NCBI RefSeq assembly: GCF_036178145.1
Contig: NZ_CP108067.1
Span: forward strand, 9,377,001-9,441,000
Origin: Streptomyces sp. NBC_00273
GTDB lineage: Bacteria; Actinomycetota; Actinomycetes; Streptomycetales; Streptomycetaceae
Direction of reading: 5' to 3'
Length of the DNA stretch: 64,000 bases
In this document: positions 8,233 to 16,004 of the stretch, piece after piece
Layout of the letters: every line of letters begins with the position of its first letter
Numbering within the stretch: position 1 is the stretch's first letter
Translations under genes and position numbers: made by a program
Notes under the pieces: generated by a model
Databases searched by the model: none
Told to the model about the DNA's origin: nothing
Seen by the model: the letters and a program-made list of their open reading frames with translations, nothing else

Positions 8233-9219
8233 ATGATCGAAACCGACCCGCACGACCGGACTCCGGCCCGCACGCAGGACGACAGCAGGGCGGTGATCCA
8301 CACGGCCGCCGACCCGGCCGCCGTACTGCACGTACTGATCCAGCGCCGACAGGCCCTCCTGCACCAGGAGTCGGCGGACCTGAAGTCCCTGCGCTCCTAC
8401 GCCGACCGGCTGGCCCACCGGCTGCCCCCGCAGCCAGCGAGAACCCCCGGCCCGCCGGCCGGCATCGAGATCCTCACCGGCACCGAAGCGGCCGGGGCCC
8501 GCCTCGACACCATGCTCGAAGCCGCCGAGACGGAGGTCCTGATCCTCGACCGCGCCACGCGGGCGTCCTCGCCGCCCGGCAGCACCGGGGCGACCGGCAG
8601 CACCGGGGCGACCGGCAGTACCGGGGAAGCGAGCGCGGACCGCATCCGCCGCCTGCTGGCGCGCGGCGTCGCCGTACGGACGGTCACCGACCGGCGCGGC
8701 ACCGACTTCCCCGACCGGGCACAAGAGCTGATCGCCCTCACCGGACTGGGCCTCCAGGCCCGCATCGGACAGAGCTTGCCCACCGCCCTGGTCCTCGTAG
8801 ACCGACGCACCTGCCTGCTACCCCCGCCGCCCGGCAACGACGAAGGAGGCGACGGAGCGGCCCTGGTGATCGGCGACCGCCTGCTGCACCGGGCCGCCCT
8901 GCCGCTGTTCGAATCCCTGTGGGTGCGCGCCACCCCCCTCGGCAACCCCGGCGGCCCCCTCACCGCGGACCAACGGGAACTCCTCGGGCTGCTCGCCTCC
9001 GGACTGAAGGACGAAACCATCGCACGCCGGCTCGGCGTGCACGTGCACACCGCCCGCCGCCGGATCACCCGCATGCTGGAGGAACTCGATGCCGACACCC
9101 GCTTCCAAGCAGGCGTCCAGGCCGCCATCCGCGGCTGGCTCCCCCCGCACCCCGACCCGGCCGGAGAGCACTTCACCACGTCCAGCGGCCCCGGGCCGAC
9201 CGCGATGGCGAACGGCTGA
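8233..9219 (+). CDS. LuxR-family regulator with PLD/TrmB-like sensor region
   Basis: 328 residues from ATG 8233 (ATG 8188 is an alternative; neither has a good ribosome binding site). The C-terminus is a LuxR helix-turn-helix: LTADQRELLGLLASGLKDETIARRLGVHVHTARRRITRML, then LDADTRFQAG. The N-terminal two-thirds (GIEILTGTEAAGARLDTMLEAAETEVLILDR ... GVAVRTVTDRR) resembles the phospholipase-D-like region of TrmB-type regulators, common in Streptomyces LuxR proteins beside secreted proteases. It carries a short repeat-derived insertion (GSTGAT repeats). Likely controls the divergent M4 peptidase gene; direction of control unknown. Confidence 0.85.
   Translation: MIETDPHDRTPARTQDDSRAVIHTAADPAAVLHVLIQRRQALLHQESADLKSLRSYADRLAHRLPPQPARTPGPPAGIEILTGTEAAGARLDTMLEAAETEVLILDRATRASSPPGSTGATGSTGATGSTGEASADRIRRLLARGVAVRTVTDRRGTDFPDRAQELIALTGLGLQARIGQSLPTALVLVDRRTCLLPPPPGNDEGGDGAALVIGDRLLHRAALPLFESLWVRATPLGNPGGPLTADQRELLGLLASGLKDETIARRLGVHVHTARRRITRMLEELDADTRFQAGVQAAIRGWLPPHPDPAGEHFTTSSGPGPTAMANG
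8578..8631 (+). repeat. Three in-frame 18-bp tandem repeats
   Basis: Unit GGCAGCACCGGGGCGACC at 8578-8595 and 8596-8613, with a diverged third copy at 8614-8631. They encode GSTGAT, GSTGAT, GSTGEA inside the sensor region of the LuxR-type protein. The length can change in 6-residue steps without a frameshift. Confidence 0.9.
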
Positions 9220-9335
9220 CCCACAAGGACGCGAACGGACCGGCCCGGTACCGCTGCGCGCACGTACGAGCAGTCGTCATACTGCTACGGCCCGCACTCC
9301 GCTGCCGGGCCAACCCCCGTCAGGACGGAGCCCCC

Positions 9336-10016
9336 ATGCCTTCTTCGGCCGCTCTCATAGAGCCCTTCACCGAACGGCTGAACACCTTCGTCACCGATCC
9401 CCGGGCACGCGGGGACCTCCAGCGCTACTTCGGGATCAGCCAGCCCTCCGGCACCCCTGCGTACACCGGCAGCCGGTTCGAGCACCTAGCGGGCGGGGGA
9501 GACCGCCCGGACATCGCCGACCGGATCACCGCGGAGGACCTCGTCGCGGTGCAAACCCTGTCGGTGACCGTTCCGGCGCCCGTCGCACTGGACGTACTGG
9601 AGGGCCCTCTCGGAGCGCGGCTGTCCGATCTGCTGCAGGCCGTTCCCCGCGGCATCGACATGGCCGATGCCGCGGCCGCCGTCCTGTCCGACGGCTCGCC
9701 GGCGGCCCGAGCCTGGCAGGCCCTCCGTGACCAGCACGATGTCGGCTGGGTGATCGCGGGCAAACTCCTCGCCCGGAAGCGTCCACAGCTGCTGCCGGTC
9801 TACGACAGGGTCGTGCGCTGCGCCCTGGGGCGCCCGCACCCCTCGTACTGGCTTGCGCTGCACGCCGCACTGCGTGCGGACGACCACGCCCTGCACCGCC
9901 AGTTGCTCGCGCTGCGCACAGCCGCGGGGGTGGCGGAGACGGTGAGTGCGCTGCGGGTGTGCGATGTGGTGGTGTGGATGGGGCACCGGGCGGAGGGCCA
10001 CGCCTGCCCGCGCTGA
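9336..10016 (+). CDS. DUF6308-like protein
   Basis: 226 residues, ATG with GGACGGAG upstream. No signal peptide or membrane segment. The central part (TVPAPVALDVLEGPLGARLSDLL ... GWVIAGKLLARKRPQLLPVYDRVVRCALG) is the conserved block I associate with the DUF6308 family, a function-unknown actinobacterial family. KLLARKRP..LP.YD resembles DNA-glycosylase-type helical proteins, but no catalytic residues can be named. It stands alone between a LuxR-type gene and a HEAT-like gene. Confidence 0.75.
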   Translation: MPSSAALIEPFTERLNTFVTDPRARGDLQRYFGISQPSGTPAYTGSRFEHLAGGGDRPDIADRITAEDLVAVQTLSVTVPAPVALDVLEGPLGARLSDLLQAVPRGIDMADAAAAVLSDGSPAARAWQALRDQHDVGWVIAGKLLARKRPQLLPVYDRVVRCALGRPHPSYWLALHAALRADDHALHRQLLALRTAAGVAETVSALRVCDVVVWMGHRAEGHACPR

Positions 10017-10201
10017 CCCGGCCACGCGCCGGCCAGCAGTGCGGCGGGGGAAGCACGGCGTCCGTGCAACGTGTGCGGATCCCGAGGTCCGCATCGCCCC
10101 ATGGGCCTGACACACCCGACGCCAGCAGACGGGACACCACCGAAGCGATCACCGGCACGCTGGTGCAGCGGGTTGTCAGTGCTGTTCGGCAGGGTGTGCA
10201 C

Positions 10202-11389
10202 GTGACGAATCGAGACGAGGAACGTGGCACCCCCATCTGGGCCGGACTGCCTCCGGCGGCCAGAGAGCTGCTCATGGCAACCCAATGGGACGCCTTGCAG
10301 CATGCGTACGGGAGCGCTGAGGACACTCCGGCGTACTTGTGCCAACTCCTGGACGAAGATCCCGAGGTGCAGGCCGAGGCGCTGGGCATGCTCGACATGT
10401 CCGTGCTGCACCAAGGGTCCCTGTACAGCTCCACCCCGCCGGTCGCACGGTTCGTGGCAGCGATCCTGACGCACCCCCAGACTTTGGCCGAGCACGAGAG
10501 CTTCTTCCCCTGGGACGACCGGACGCGTCCCCTGCGGGCCGCACTACTGGACTGGCTCGGCCAGATCGTCGACTCGGCCGCCTACGGCGAGGAGCCGGGC
10601 AGCGAGGGCGAGTACGGGGATGAGGACGGGGATCAGTACGACGGCGAGGACGAGGACGAAGGCGAGCGCGAAGCGATCCGCGCGTGCCGGAGCATCCGTC
10701 CCGAGCTCTACGATGCGGTCGAACCGATCCTCGACGATCCGCATCCGGATACCCGAGAGGCCGCCCTCGGAGCGGTCACCCTGCTTCTGAAGGCACCCGA
10801 CCTCGCCGAGTTCGTCCCCCGCGCCGCCCACCGCCTGCGGAGCGTTCTCGCAGCTGACGGCAGCCGACGAGAACGCGCGTCCGCAGCCCTGGCGATGGGC
10901 GCCTGGGGCCAGGACACCACCGACTTCCTCAACGACCCTGATCCGGCCGTGCGGGCGTGCGCCGCTCTGGCCTCCGGCTGTGCGCACGTGCCCCGAGCCA
11001 CTGCCGTCCTGCTCGAAGCCCTGCAGAACCCGATCGAGGTAGACCACTGGTTCCCCGACCCCCTCCCTCAGGTCGACGGCTGGCTCCGCTTCACCCTCCT
11101 GGAGGCCGTCCTCGACCGTGTCGACGCCTTCGAGGACCTGGCCCCGGCGGCCATGGCCCTGATACCGCTCGCCAGCGACTACACCGTCGACCGCGACTGG
11201 GGTCCGCTGCTCGTCAAAGCGTTCCCCAACGGCTACAACCCTGGCCAGCCGCTGGCGGTGGGCCAACGCGAGCTTCTGGAAGCCGTCACCGCCCATGAAG
11301 AATGCTGGGGGAACACGGGCAACAAGCTCCGCTGGCTCAGGGAAGCCGGCCTGCCGGAGCGGCGCGACGCCGTCCGGGCCCTGCTCTGA
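10202..11389 (+). CDS. HEAT-like repeat protein with acidic insert
   Basis: 395 residues from GTG 10202 (weak upstream AGGG; longer starts give unconvincing N-termini). Helical-repeat character is visible: LLDEDPEVQAEALGMLD, ILDDPHPDTREAALGAVTLLL, FLNDPDPAVRACAALASGCA, each with the D-P-x-x-R/E-A pattern of HEAT/PBS-lyase repeats. Between ~115 and 155 lies a strongly acidic linker (about 20 Asp/Glu in 40 residues). Probably a cytoplasmic protein-protein scaffold; partners unknown. Confidence 0.8.
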   Translation: MTNRDEERGTPIWAGLPPAARELLMATQWDALQHAYGSAEDTPAYLCQLLDEDPEVQAEALGMLDMSVLHQGSLYSSTPPVARFVAAILTHPQTLAEHESFFPWDDRTRPLRAALLDWLGQIVDSAAYGEEPGSEGEYGDEDGDQYDGEDEDEGEREAIRACRSIRPELYDAVEPILDDPHPDTREAALGAVTLLLKAPDLAEFVPRAAHRLRSVLAADGSRRERASAALAMGAWGQDTTDFLNDPDPAVRACAALASGCAHVPRATAVLLEALQNPIEVDHWFPDPLPQVDGWLRFTLLEAVLDRVDAFEDLAPAAMALIPLASDYTVDRDWGPLLVKAFPNGYNPGQPLAVGQRELLEAVTAHEECWGNTGNKLRWLREAGLPERRDAVRALL

Positions 11390-11579
11390 TCACACGGCCG
11401 TCGGCTGATCCGTTCGGGTCGACTCGAAGCCCGCGGGAGGATTCGATGCCGAGGTGGTGGACTGGGCACAGCCAGGAGTGGACGGAGCCGGGACACCGGC
11501 TGATCTCGGGGCGTGATCTCGTATCGCTCGCAGGCATCGCCGCCTTGCCCCGGCTGGTGCGCCTCGCGAAGGGGAGCGC

Positions 11580-12233
11580 GGGGGCTCGACACCTGGCTCG
11601 CCCAGCGGCACCTCCGCTACGTTGGCACAGGCTGCCTCGTGGCCTTCGAAGCGAACCTCTACTCGGTGCCGGTTCTACGGATCCGCCCGCGGCAGCTGGT
11701 CGAGATCAGAGCCACGAAGTCCCAGGTCACCCTGCATGCCACCACACCCGACTGCCAGGGAGAGGCCCGGCTGGCCACCCACCCGCGGGCGGTTGGCCGC
11801 GGCGCCCGCGTCGTGGACGGACGGCACTGGGACGGTCTGCCCACCGGAGCCGGCCGCCGCGTCACGGCGGGCGGAGACCTGCCCGCACCCCGCGGGCAGA
11901 ACAGCGGGTCGGAGACGGGATCGCTGCTGGCCTTGCTGAACCCGGGCCGCGGCCACCCAGGTCGAGGTCGGCCGACGGCCGTTGTCGGTCTATGACGAGC
12001 TGACCGGAACCCGCCCCTTCATCGACCTGGTCCTCTCCGAAGAAACTCGCCGTCCGTGACGACCGCCGATTCCGCCTGGGCCTGCGACTGTCGAAGCTGC
12101 CGCACCGCGGAATGCTCGATGACTACGACTTCTCGTTCCGGCCCGAGCTCGACCCCCGCAAGGTCAAAGACCTCGCCACCCTCTCGTTCGTCGAGACCAA
12201 GGCCAACGCGGCCCTGCTCGGGCCGCCGGGGGA
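11580..12233 (+). mobile_element. IS21-like element remnant (istA 3' part and istB piece)
   Basis: From ~11580 one frame reads LDTWLAQRHLRYVGTGCLV, FEANLYSVPVLRIRP and QLVEIRATKSQVTLHA, the C-terminal region of an IS21-type transposase. The tail (LSVYDELTGTRPFIDLVLSEE, stop at 12057) is in another frame, so there is a frameshift near 11945-11975. From 12058 a third frame reads DDRRFRLGLRLSKLPHRGML then FRPELDPRKVKDLATLSF..., the interior of the IstB helper ATPase, broken off exactly at Walker A (LLGPPG). The istA 5' half, istB N-terminus and most of istB are missing, so the element is dead. Bases 11390-11580 hold nothing recognisable. Confidence 0.8.
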
Positions 12234-12293
12234 CTTGCCGCCATCGAGCGAGACCGGCACGACTCGGCCTGACAGCAGGCCGGCGTCCCGGAT

Positions 12294-12614
12294 CTACCTG
12301 GGCGAAGTGCCTCTACGTGCGGTGCCTCGACGGGAACTGCGAGCCCCCGACGTTCCCCTGAGAGTCGAGAACTCGTTCGCCCCCTCCACGAGTCGGCATG
12401 CTCCGGTGTCCTGATCGACAAGGATGGGCCAGTTTCCGCCCACTCGGATCGGACGCCCGTCCTCGTCCTTCGCGGTGGGGTGCCAGGTGAAGCCGAACAT
12501 GCCCGTGACGGCCGGAGTCGCCCACAGGCCGAGCTCAAAGGCCCACTCGTCCCACCGCTCGGTCAAGCCACGACCGAACTCCTCCGCAAGGCGCCTCGCC
12601 TCACTCTCCTCCAA
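12294..12614 (-). CDS. Small YrhB-like domain protein, possibly 3'-truncated
   Basis: About 106 residues from TTG 12614, which has AGGAGGGGG just upstream; GTG 12644 is an alternative. It reads EESEARRLAEEFGRGLTERWDEWAFELG...NWPILVDQDTGACRLVEGANEFSTLR, where PILVDxxTG-R-L is the pattern of YrhB/immunity-type small proteins. The last ~18 residues are Arg/Ser-rich and unlike the family. They abut the end of the IS21 remnant, so the natural 3' end may have been replaced. Function unknown. Confidence 0.6.
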   Translation of the reverse strand: MEESEARRLAEEFGRGLTERWDEWAFELGLWATPAVTGMFGFTWHPTAKDEDGRPIRVGGNWPILVDQDTGACRLVEGANEFSTLRGTSGARSSRRGTARRGTSPR

Positions 12615-12653
12615 AGGACCCCCTCCTACGGCGTTCAAACCCACGGGCAGACC

Positions 12654-13016
12654 CTACGAGAATAGGCTCCGACCTGGTGCACGTATCTCCGTACTCGGCG
12701 GAGCACTCAGAGGAGTACGCCGACAGCCCTCGCCGCGGTAGCTCTCGGAGGCGCGGTGGACGGTGCGGCCGGAGATGTAGTTCACGGGCTGGTCGTGGCT
12801 GAGGCGGATCGCGATGGCCAGGGCGGTTCCGCCGTCGGCCAGGTCGATCCTCAAGGCCACCTCGTCGCCCAGGGCCAGGACGTCGGTGAGGAGTTCAAGA
12901 ACCTCGGGTTCGTCGTTGGCGACTCGCCGGGACAGCAGCCGGTGGCCGCTCTCGTCGATCGCGACGCAGTGATGACGGTTCTTGCCTGCGTCGATGCCGG
13001 CCCAGATCGCGGCCAT
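12654..13016 (-). pseudogene. IS110-family transposase, N-terminal fragment
   Basis: From ATG 13016: MAAIWAGIDAGKNRHHCVAI then LLSRRVANDEPE..., ending at SESYRGEG around 12737. This is the RuvC-like DEDD N-terminal domain of IS110/IS492 transposases, with the first Asp in GIDAGK. After ~12737 the reading becomes unrelated and stops at 12654. The remaining ~300 residues, including the catalytic-Ser domain, are missing, so it cannot be active. Confidence 0.85.
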
Positions 13017-13240
13017 GTGGTGCCTCCGTGCGGTGGGGTGTGCTGGTGCCTCCCGACGGACGACCTCGCTGTCGATTCCCCACGGAGCGATCATTCGCAA
13101 TTCCTGATTGGCAGCCGAGTCGTCGTGGGGTGTCGGACGGCCGATCGGTGGTTGCCACGACCGGCAGAAGGTTGAAAACCATGCCCGACGCCCTGGGTGG
13201 GAGAACCATACGAAGGGCTCGCCCTGTCCCGCAGACAAGG
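13017..13240 (-). mobile_element. Non-coding 5' (left-end) region of the IS110 remnant
   Basis: The bases upstream of the truncated IS110 start are non-coding and lead directly into the transposase (GGAGGCACCACATG at the junction). In IS110 elements this 5' non-coding end encodes the bridge RNA. The outer boundary is uncertain; ~13240 is an estimate from where the next gene's leader begins. Confidence 0.45.
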
Positions 13241-13317
13241 TAGGGAAGGATCGAGCGGATGTCCCTGCGCGGCAGCGCCGCAGACCGATGTCAGTGCTTG
13301 CAGGCAGGATCACGGGC

Positions 13318-14256
13318 ATGACGCCGTTGCTTCTTTCCGACATCGAACGAGCCGTTCGCAGCAGCTGGAGTGCCGAGACATGCACGCCTGAGTTCCGATT
13401 GCGCTGGACCGAGGACAATCCGGCTCGGGACCAGTGCGGGGTGACCGCCATGGTGCTCAATGACCTGCTGGGAGGCGAGCTGATCCGCGGGGAGGTCCAC
13501 GCCAACGGAGAGCGTGTGGACTTCCACTGGTGGAACCGCCTGAGTACGGGCATTGAGGTCGATCTCACCCGCGAGCAGTTCGGGCCCGAGGAGACTGTCA
13601 TGGGCGGCGTTGTCATCCCCCGTCCGCCGGTGAACGAGTGGCGCAGGCTCCGTGAGGAGTATGAGCTTCTCCGCGACCGGGTCTTGGAGAAGCTCAATCG
13701 GCAGCAGGCGTCAGCCTCCGTGGCCGTGCCTCGGCAGCCATGTGTGGAGCTCGTGGACGAGATGGTCGAGCGTGTGGACGAGCAGGACCAGGTCTTGGCC
13801 GTGGTCGGCCGGGGCGAGGCCGTTCGCCGTGGCTGGTTGCATCGGATTGCCGTGACGGTATGCCGGGATCGGGAAGGCCGGATCCTCGTGCACCGCCGAT
13901 CCGAGCACGTCGATCGGTTCCCGGGACACTACGAGGTGGGGTCGGGCGGTGCCGTTGCCCCGAGCGAGTCCTATGAGGAAGCCGCATCGCGCGAACTGGC
14001 CGAGGAGCTGGGTGTTCGAGCGCCGGTCCGGTTCATCGCGAAGTTCCTGAACCGTAGCGGGCTCAGCCCCCATTGGCTCGCGGTGCACGAGGCTGTCCTG
14101 CACGACAACCCGTGTCCTGACCCGGACGAAGTGATGTGGCACGGCTGGCTGTCGGAGTCAGAGCTCCTCAAGTCGATGCGGGAGAACCTGTTCACTCCGG
14201 ATACCCACGACGTTCTGAGTCACTACTTCTCCGCCGTGGAGCGGAGAATCGTCTGA
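13318..14256 (+). CDS. YunG-like domain fused to NUDIX hydrolase
   Basis: 312 residues from ATG 13318 (AGGCAGGA upstream; ATG 13288 possible). Residues ~1-120 match the YunG family: SSWSAETC, NPARDQCGVTAMVLNDLLGG, VDFHWWNRLSTGIEVDLTREQF, then EYELLRDRVLEKL. From ~165 a NUDIX domain follows: HRIAVTVCRDREGRILVHRR, with the box GGAVAPSESYEEAASRELAEELG containing the REL.EE.G metal-binding core. NUDIX enzymes hydrolyse nucleoside-diphosphate-X compounds; YunG proteins have no known activity. The fusion suggests a linked substrate. No obvious operon partner. Confidence 0.9.
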   Translation: MTPLLLSDIERAVRSSWSAETCTPEFRLRWTEDNPARDQCGVTAMVLNDLLGGELIRGEVHANGERVDFHWWNRLSTGIEVDLTREQFGPEETVMGGVVIPRPPVNEWRRLREEYELLRDRVLEKLNRQQASASVAVPRQPCVELVDEMVERVDEQDQVLAVVGRGEAVRRGWLHRIAVTVCRDREGRILVHRRSEHVDRFPGHYEVGSGGAVAPSESYEEAASRELAEELGVRAPVRFIAKFLNRSGLSPHWLAVHEAVLHDNPCPDPDEVMWHGWLSESELLKSMRENLFTPDTHDVLSHYFSAVERRIV

Positions 14257-14331
14257 TCGCCTCGGTCCTCCTCGCTTTGCCACCACAGACCCTCGATGGG
14301 GGACCACTCGCTGCGAGAGATCATCCGGGCT

Positions 14332-14375
14332 GACCTGTCGCAGCGAGGGTCGAGTGTTCTCATCGAACGTCGAGC
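14332..14375 (+). repeat. Left arm of 44-bp inverted repeat around LysR/DoxX pair
   Basis: TGACCTGTCGCAGCGA...GAGTGTTCTCATCGAAC...GAG; about 38 of 44 bases match the reverse complement of 15854-15897. Its inner core also forms a hairpin with CTCGCTGCGA at 14308-14317 (TCGCAGCGAG at 14339-14348). Confidence 0.8.
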
Positions 14376-14534
14376 GCCATCGGGTCGGTGCGGCTAGAGG
14401 TTCATGGCCCATGCGCACCCGGCCGAGGCGGTCGCCGCGTGTACCCCCTGGTGGGCGAGCCGTTCAACGCGGCCGTCGCCGGGAGTAGTGCCGATGTGGC
14501 CGCGCAGCGCGCCGGCAGTCTGTCGGCCCCGTCG

Positions 14535-15416
14535 TCAACTCCGGCTCAACCGTTGCGCGATGGCCTCCAGCAGCACATCCAGTGCCGCCCCGTGCGTCCG
14601 CCCCCGAGGCCGGGCCAACCCCACCCGGCTGGGCGAGACCCCGGAGACTGGACGGAACACCACGTCCGGGTGGGAGTAGAAACGGGGCACCGACGCCGGG
14701 GCCAGGGCCACGCAGCCGCCAGCCACCGCCCCGAGCCACTCGTCGGGACGGCTGGTGACCGCCCCGACCCGGACGGGGTGCCCGTCCCGCTCCTCCGTGG
14801 CCAGCCAGTGCTCCCTCCAGGCTCCGGTCTCGGCTCCGGCCGCGACGAACGGCTCGTCCGACAGCTCCCGGAACTCCACCGTCTCGCTGTTCGCCAGCGG
14901 ATGCCGAGCTGGTAGCAGCACCCCACGCTCCTCAACGAACAACTCTCGCACCGTCAACATCTCCTGCCCCGGAAACGGCAAGCGCACCACTGCCGCATCC
15001 ACCTCCCCCCGAGCCAGGCCGGCAGTCGGATCCGACCAGTCGAACTGCCGCAGTTCCACCCGCCACTGCGGCTGCGCCCGGCGGAACTCGGCGATGACCT
15101 CAGGTACGGCACCCACCGCGCCCGCGTCCAGGAAGCCCAGGCGCAGCACCCGCGCCGCCCGGCCGGTTGCCCGCACCGCCTCGTCCCAGCCGTCCAACAG
15201 TGCGGGCACCCGCGAGGCGAGCTCACGGCCAGCCTCGGTCAGCGCCATCCCCGACCGTGAACGCGCGAAGAGCCGTACCCCAAGACCGTCCTCGAGGCGC
15301 CGGATCTGCTTGGTCAGCGCAGGCTGCGAGACGAACAGCCTCTCCGCTGCCCCCGTCAGACTGCCCTCCTCCGCCACTGCGGCGAAGTACCGAAGCAGGC
15401 GCGTGTCCAGGTCCAT
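14535..15416 (-). CDS. LysR-family transcriptional regulator
   Basis: 293 residues. N-terminal LysR helix-turn-helix: LDTRLLRYFAAVAEEGSLTG, AAERLFVSQPALTKQIRRLE, DGLGVRLFAR, TEAGRELA. A periplasmic-binding-like effector domain follows from ~90 (LRLGFLDAGAVGAVPEVIAEF ... PLANSETVEFRELSDEPFV). Standard length for the family. Divergent from the DoxX-like gene with 60 bp between starts, where a LysR protein would be expected to bind and control both. The pair is enclosed by 44-bp inverted repeats. Confidence 0.95.
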   Translation of the reverse strand: MDLDTRLLRYFAAVAEEGSLTGAAERLFVSQPALTKQIRRLEDGLGVRLFARSRSGMALTEAGRELASRVPALLDGWDEAVRATGRAARVLRLGFLDAGAVGAVPEVIAEFRRAQPQWRVELRQFDWSDPTAGLARGEVDAAVVRLPFPGQEMLTVRELFVEERGVLLPARHPLANSETVEFRELSDEPFVAAGAETGAWREHWLATEERDGHPVRVGAVTSRPDEWLGAVAGGCVALAPASVPRFYSHPDVVFRPVSGVSPSRVGLARPRGRTHGAALDVLLEAIAQRLSRS

Positions 15417-15476
15417 GCCACCAGGTTATAGAAGCAGGTATTGGACGGTGCCGAAGTGCCCGCGGACCCTGAAGAC

Positions 15477-15842
15477 ATGACCGGTACCCAGCTCGTGCTC
15501 CTCGCCGTCACCCTGCTCACCGCCGCCGCCAACGTCGGTATCGCCGCCGCCGACCTCGCCGGGGCGCGCTTCGTGCTGGTCAACTCCGCGGAGGTGGGCG
15601 TTCCCCAATCCTGGCTACCCTGGCTGGCCGCCCTCAAACTGGCTGGTGCGGCGGGCCTCCTCCTCAGCCTCTTCGACGTCGCACCGCGCCTCCTCGGCGC
15701 CGCCGCGGCCTGCGGTCTCGTCCTGCTCTACCTGGGCGCGCTCGCCTTCCATCTGCGCGCCCGTGTGCTCTACAACCTCGCGTTTCCCGGCTTCTACCTC
15801 GCCACTGCCGTCGCCTCGCTGGCATTGACCGTGTCCTCTTGA
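15477..15842 (+). CDS. DoxX-like small membrane protein
   Basis: 121 residues from ATG 15477. Four hydrophobic helices: QLVLLAVTLLTAAANVGIAA, WLAALKLAGAAGLLLSLF, LLGAAAACGLVLLYLGALAF and FPGFYLATAVASLALTV. ADLAGARFVLVNSAEVGVPQSWLPWLAALKLAGA is the DoxX/DoxX-like pattern. Relatives are inner-membrane proteins of uncertain role, often under LysR, TetR or AraC control and linked to redox or xenobiotic stress. Likely regulated by the divergent LysR. Confidence 0.85.
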   Translation: MTGTQLVLLAVTLLTAAANVGIAAADLAGARFVLVNSAEVGVPQSWLPWLAALKLAGAAGLLLSLFDVAPRLLGAAAACGLVLLYLGALAFHLRARVLYNLAFPGFYLATAVASLALTVSS

Positions 15843-15853
15843 AGGCGGCACCA

Positions 15854-15897
15854 CTCAGTGTTCGATGAGAACACTCAGCCGTCGCTGCGACAGGTCA
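15854..15897 (+). repeat. Right arm of 44-bp inverted repeat around LysR/DoxX pair
   Basis: Reverse-complementary to 14332-14375 with about six mismatches (shared core GTTCGATGAGAACACTC and TCGCTGCGACAGGTCA). Located directly after the DoxX-like stop and before the tap promoter region. Confidence 0.8.
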
Positions 15898-15940
15898 CCG
15901 GCCCGGGCCCGGAGCAGGCGAGTGTAAACCGAACAACCTC

Positions 15941-16004
15941 ACAAGGTTAATTCCAAGGATAATGAAATCGGGAATCCAAGGTTAAGGTGTGCTAGTTTCG
16001 GTAT
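15941..16004 (+). promoter_or_regulatory. AT-rich iteron-like repeats upstream of tap
   Basis: A conspicuously AT-rich stretch holding three direct copies of a decamer: ACAAGGTTAA (15941-15950), CCAAGGATAA (15953-15962) and CCAAGGTTAA (15976-15985), plus a mirrored ATTCC/GGAAT. It sits directly in front of tap. No ribosome binding site precedes the tap ATG, so a leaderless transcript is likely. The repeats could be an operator for the Tap helix-turn-helix or a replication-related site. Confidence 0.6.

Noticed and set aside
8578..8631. Collagen-like domain (G-x-T repeats)
   Set aside because: Only three units of six residues; a local repeat expansion explains it and there is no Gly-X-Y triplet run.
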